Shown here: in pieces, positions 5,638 through 7,549 of the stretch
Position numbering within the stretch: the stretch's first letter is position 1
Layout: each line of letters begins with the position of its first letter
Origin: Candidatus Woesearchaeota archaeon
GTDB lineage: Archaea > Nanobdellota > Nanobdellia > Woesearchaeales > GW2011-AR4
Reading direction: 5' to 3'
DNA: 7,549 nt
NCBI GenBank assembly: GCA_013330825.1
Contig: DUHN01000045.1
Coordinates: 1-7,549, forward strand
Made by a program: the position numbers and the translations under genes
Notes under the pieces: model-generated
The model's database searches: none
Told to the model about the DNA's origin: nothing
The model's input: only the letters and a program-made list of their open reading frames with translations

Positions 5638-6564
5638 ATGGGGGCAACATATCTCTTGGAGCACATCGCCGGCTGCTTTCTCTTCGATGAGCATCTTGCC
5701 CTCGTGGAGAGCGGGCCGCCGGAAGGGAAGGAAAAAGAGGCATTCCTGAAGACGCACGCGTCCGCGGTTCCCCTCAGCTATCCTGCCCACGCCATACAGC
5801 TCCGCCGCGCCCTGGCCGCCATCGCCTCCAAAATCCCGAAAGGGGGCCTCCGCGCCGCGAACCTCGCCAGGACGAGGCATGACGTGAAGCACGCGGTCTC
5901 TGATGACTTCCTCATCGTGCAGGCGGTCAAGTCCATCGAGGACCTCGACAAGGTCCTGAATTCCCTCGCCATCAGACTCCGCGACTGGTACGAGTTCTAT
6001 CTTCCGGAATATTCTGTCTCGCAGCCGGACCACGCGGAATTCGTGAGAGGGGTGGTGGAGACGACCAAGGAACAGTTCCTCTCCGGGAAAAAAACGGACA
6101 GCTTCGGCGCCGACCTCGGCAAGCCGCACATCGCGGCCATGAAGCAGTTTGCGGAGCGCCTCCTCGGCCTCTATGCGGCGAAGCAGGAGCTTGAGCGGTA
6201 TGTTGACAGCACCATGAAAACCATCTGCCCGAACCTCAGGGCGATCGCAGGCAGCACCCTCGGCGCGAAGCTGCTCGAGCATGCCGGGACCCTGAAGCGG
6301 CTGGTGGAGCTTCCTTCCTCCACCGTCCAGATCCTCGGCGCGGAAAAGGCGCTTTTCCGCCACCTCAAGACCGGAAGCAGGCCGCCGAAATACGGCGTCC
6401 TGCTCGCCCACGATGCGGTCCAATCAGCGCCGAAAGGGAGGCAGGGCCGGGCGGCGCGCATCCTCGCCGACAAGATCTCCATCGCCGTGAGGATAGACTA
6501 TTTCAAGGGGCAGTTCAAGGGAGACGCATTGCTGGAGGAGGCAAGGAAGAAGATAGCTCAGTAA
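5638..6564 (+). CDS. nop5: Nop5 (Nop56/58-type) C/D-box RNP core protein
   Basis: Nop5 is the scaffold of the archaeal C/D-box sRNP: it binds the L7Ae-guide RNA complex through its Nop domain, dimerises through a coiled coil, and holds fibrillarin with its N-terminal domain, directing 2'-O-methylation of rRNA (and tRNA in some archaea). Residues about 1-90 form the fibrillarin-binding domain and about 95-190 the helical coiled-coil part, including WYEFYLPE (117-124, the family W(Y)...(F/L)PE motif). The Nop domain, about 198-290, carries PNLRAIAGSTLGAKLLEHAG (198-217), VQILGAEKALFRHLKT (230-245, the GAEKALFRHLK signature) and PKYGVLLAH (250-258). At 308 residues it is within the archaeal range and ends shortly after the Nop domain, without the Lys-rich tail of eukaryotic Nop56/58. 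flpA follows 11 bp downstream, as in many archaea. Confidence 0.94.
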   Translation: MGATYLLEHIAGCFLFDEHLALVESGPPEGKEKEAFLKTHASAVPLSYPAHAIQLRRALAAIASKIPKGGLRAANLARTRHDVKHAVSDDFLIVQAVKSIEDLDKVLNSLAIRLRDWYEFYLPEYSVSQPDHAEFVRGVVETTKEQFLSGKKTDSFGADLGKPHIAAMKQFAERLLGLYAAKQELERYVDSTMKTICPNLRAIAGSTLGAKLLEHAGTLKRLVELPSSTVQILGAEKALFRHLKTGSRPPKYGVLLAHDAVQSAPKGRQGRAARILADKISIAVRIDYFKGQFKGDALLEEARKKIAQ

Positions 6565-6569
6565 GGAGA
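6565..6569 (+). promoter_or_regulatory. Shine-Dalgarno of flpA
   Basis: GGAGA directly follows the nop5 stop codon and lies 6 nt before the ATG at 6576. It fixes the flpA start and marks the gene as translated from the nop5 message. Confidence 0.7.
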
Positions 6570-6575
6570 AAGAAA

Positions 6576-7250
6576 ATGACAATCACTCCCTCAAGAATCT
6601 TTGAAGTCCACGAGGCCCAGGACGGGCGGAAGCGCAGGCTCTACACGCTGAACGCTGTTCCCGGGACCGCGGTCTACGGGGAGATGCTCATCCCCACCCC
6701 GCGGGGGGAATTCCGCGAATGGAATGCGGGCAAGAGCAAGCTGGCGTCGTACATCCTCAAGGGGGCGCAGGGCATCGGCATGCGGAAAGGAAGCTCCGTC
6801 CTGTATCTCGGCTGCGCCACCGGCACCACGGTGAGCCACGTCTCGGACATCATCGGCGAGGAAGGCATGGTCTTCGCGGTCGATATCTCCCCCATCGTGA
6901 TGCGCGACATGCTGTTCCTGGCCGAGAAGAGGGGCAACATCATCCCCATACTCGAAAACGCCTTCCACGTCGACAGGCTCGCGAAGAGGATAAGCGCGGC
7001 TGACGTGCTCTTCCAGGATGTCGCGCAGCGCAACCAGGTGGAGATATTCCTCCGGAACGCGGACCTCTTCCTGAAGGACAGGGGATACGGCCTCCTCGCG
7101 GTGAAAGCGAGAAGCATAGACGTGGCGGCGAAGCCCCGGGACATCTTCAAGGCCGTCCGCAAGCAGCTCGAGGCGAAGATGACCATCATCGATTACCGCG
7201 AGCTTGACCCGTTCCAGAAGGACCATTGCATGTTCATGGTGAAGAAATAG
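6576..7250 (+). CDS. flpA: Fibrillarin-like rRNA 2'-O-methyltransferase
   Basis: This is the SAM-dependent methyltransferase of the C/D-box sRNP. The 224-residue length is typical of archaeal fibrillarin. An N-terminal beta domain (1-about 60) contains RRLYTLNAVPG (20-30) and YGEMLIPTPRGEFREWN (34-50). The SAM-binding motif reads VLYLGCATGTTVSHVSDIIG (75-94), where many archaeal sequences have GAASGTT. It is followed by VFAVDISPIVMRD (99-111), with Asp103 at the SAM-ribose position that is often Glu. The catalytic Lys-Asp-Lys-His set appears complete: Lys55 in KSKLAS, Asp148 in FQDVAQ, Lys177 in VKARSID and His217 in DPFQKDHCMF. The enzyme should therefore be active with Nop5 and L7Ae. The gene is the second of the nop5 operon. 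No guide sRNA or l7ae gene is seen in the window. Confidence 0.95.
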   Translation: MTITPSRIFEVHEAQDGRKRRLYTLNAVPGTAVYGEMLIPTPRGEFREWNAGKSKLASYILKGAQGIGMRKGSSVLYLGCATGTTVSHVSDIIGEEGMVFAVDISPIVMRDMLFLAEKRGNIIPILENAFHVDRLAKRISAADVLFQDVAQRNQVEIFLRNADLFLKDRGYGLLAVKARSIDVAAKPRDIFKAVRKQLEAKMTIIDYRELDPFQKDHCMFMVKK

Positions 7251-7264
7251 CCTGATTCAAAACC

Positions 7265-7272
7265 TTTAAATC
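7265..7272 (+). promoter_or_regulatory. Box A of pdxS
   Basis: TTTAAATC lies at -29 to -22 from the ATG at 7294, matching the spacing used elsewhere in the window. It is only 1-8 nt from the in-frame ATG at 7273 and 46-53 nt from the one at 7318, so it favours 7294. Confidence 0.6.
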
Positions 7273-7314
7273 ATGACGTTTATTACCAGCAGCATGAGAT
7301 TTATTGCCAGCAGC
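7273..7314 (+). repeat. Two 21-bp tandem copies at the pdxS start
   Basis: Positions 7273-7293 and 7294-7314 are near-copies, 18 of 21 bases identical, differing at the fifth, sixth and thirteenth base. Each begins with ATG and ends in CAGCAGC. Being 21 bp long, the duplication keeps the pdxS frame and gives an open frame M-T-F-I-T-S-S then M-R-F-I-A-S-S. Confidence 0.8.
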
Positions 7315-7549
7315 ACAATGGAACGCGCCAATCCTGCCAGGAAAGGGACTCCCACCCTGAAGAAAGGCCTCGCGGAGATGCTCAAGGGAGGCGTCATCAT
7401 GGACGTCGTGACGCCGCAGCAGGCGCGCATCGCGGAGAACGCGGGCGCCGTCGCGGTCATGGCCCTCGAGCGCGTGCCCGCGGACATCCGCGCAGAAGGC
7501 GGGGTGGCGCGCATGACCGATCCCCTGCTCATCAAGGGCATCATGAGGG
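7294..7549 (+). CDS. pdxS: Pyridoxal 5'-phosphate synthase subunit PdxS, N-terminal part
   Basis: PdxS (Pdx1/Snz) makes pyridoxal 5'-phosphate from ribose 5-phosphate, glyceraldehyde 3-phosphate and ammonia delivered by the glutaminase PdxT. Eighty-five residues are visible before the right edge. After a short N-terminal arm come [20 protein letters not shown] (22-41), with the conserved ribose-phosphate-binding Asp37 in IMDV, then the [20 protein letters not shown] stretch (50-69) and GGVARMTDP (69-77), all diagnostic of the family. The catalytic lysines lie further downstream outside the window. The start is uncertain: in-frame ATGs exist at 7273, 7294 and 7318. I choose 7294 from the box A spacing; 7318 gives the residues MERANPAR and would also be a normal-looking PdxS N-terminus. 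A pdxT gene may follow but cannot be seen. Confidence 0.92.
   Translation, partial: MRFIASSTMERANPARKGTPTLKKGLAEMLKGGVIMDVVTPQQARIAENAGAVAVMALERVPADIRAEGGVARMTDPLLIKGIMR

Noticed and set aside
5625..5645. CTGATGC near the nop5 start as a C-box of a guide sRNA
   Set aside because: No matching D box (CTGA) with proper spacing and no D'/C' pair is seen, and the site falls on the nop5 start region.
5596..6423. Minus-strand open frame of 275 codons opposite nop5
   Set aside because: It lies antisense to a clearly recognised Nop5 gene, with no family resemblance and no promoter of its own.

Overview
This window looks like chromosomal DNA from an archaeon. It carries an adjacent Nop5/fibrillarin pair (C/D-box RNP), an archaeal-type UMP kinase, and AT-rich box A (TATA) elements at an almost fixed distance from most first-gene start codons, which is the layout of archaeal leaderless transcripts. 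The coding DNA is mostly GC-rich. The fibrillarin reads to me like those of DPANN archaea, perhaps Woesearchaeota-like, but that is from memory and weak. There is no sign of phage, insertion sequence, CRISPR, rRNA or tRNA.

Layout from left to right. (1) 1-369, minus: the N-terminus of a MutS-related protein that runs off the left edge and has lower GC than the rest. (2) 458-1324, minus: a full-length ten-helix EamA/DMT transporter. (3) 1399-2132, plus: two half-length four-helix EamA proteins, coupled through a TGATG junction and divergent from the full-length transporter. (4) 2175-3094, plus: pyrH, coupled by TGATG to a small three-helix membrane protein of unknown function. (5) 3116-5110, minus: an ABC1/UbiB-family kinase-like protein followed by a phasin-like coiled-coil protein. 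(6) 5213-5530, minus: CutA1. (7) 5638-7250, plus: nop5 and flpA. (8) 7294 to the right edge, plus: the N-terminus of pdxS.

Two modes of translation start are visible. Six transcription units (MutS-like, full-length EamA, EamA pair, pyrH, ubiB-like, nop5) have box A at about -22 to -30 from the ATG and no Shine-Dalgarno sequence. pdxS fits the same spacing if its start is the ATG at 7294. Genes inside operons (second EamA, small membrane protein, phasin-like, flpA) have Shine-Dalgarno motifs 5-7 nt upstream.

The genes form small independent units, not one pathway: membrane transport, pyrimidine nucleotide synthesis with an unknown membrane partner, a membrane-anchored atypical kinase with a coiled-coil partner, rRNA 2'-O-methylation, and vitamin B6 synthesis. 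I do not see a clear-cut new defence or mobile system. The least explained associations are pyrH with the three-helix protein, and the UbiB-like kinase with its phasin-like partner.
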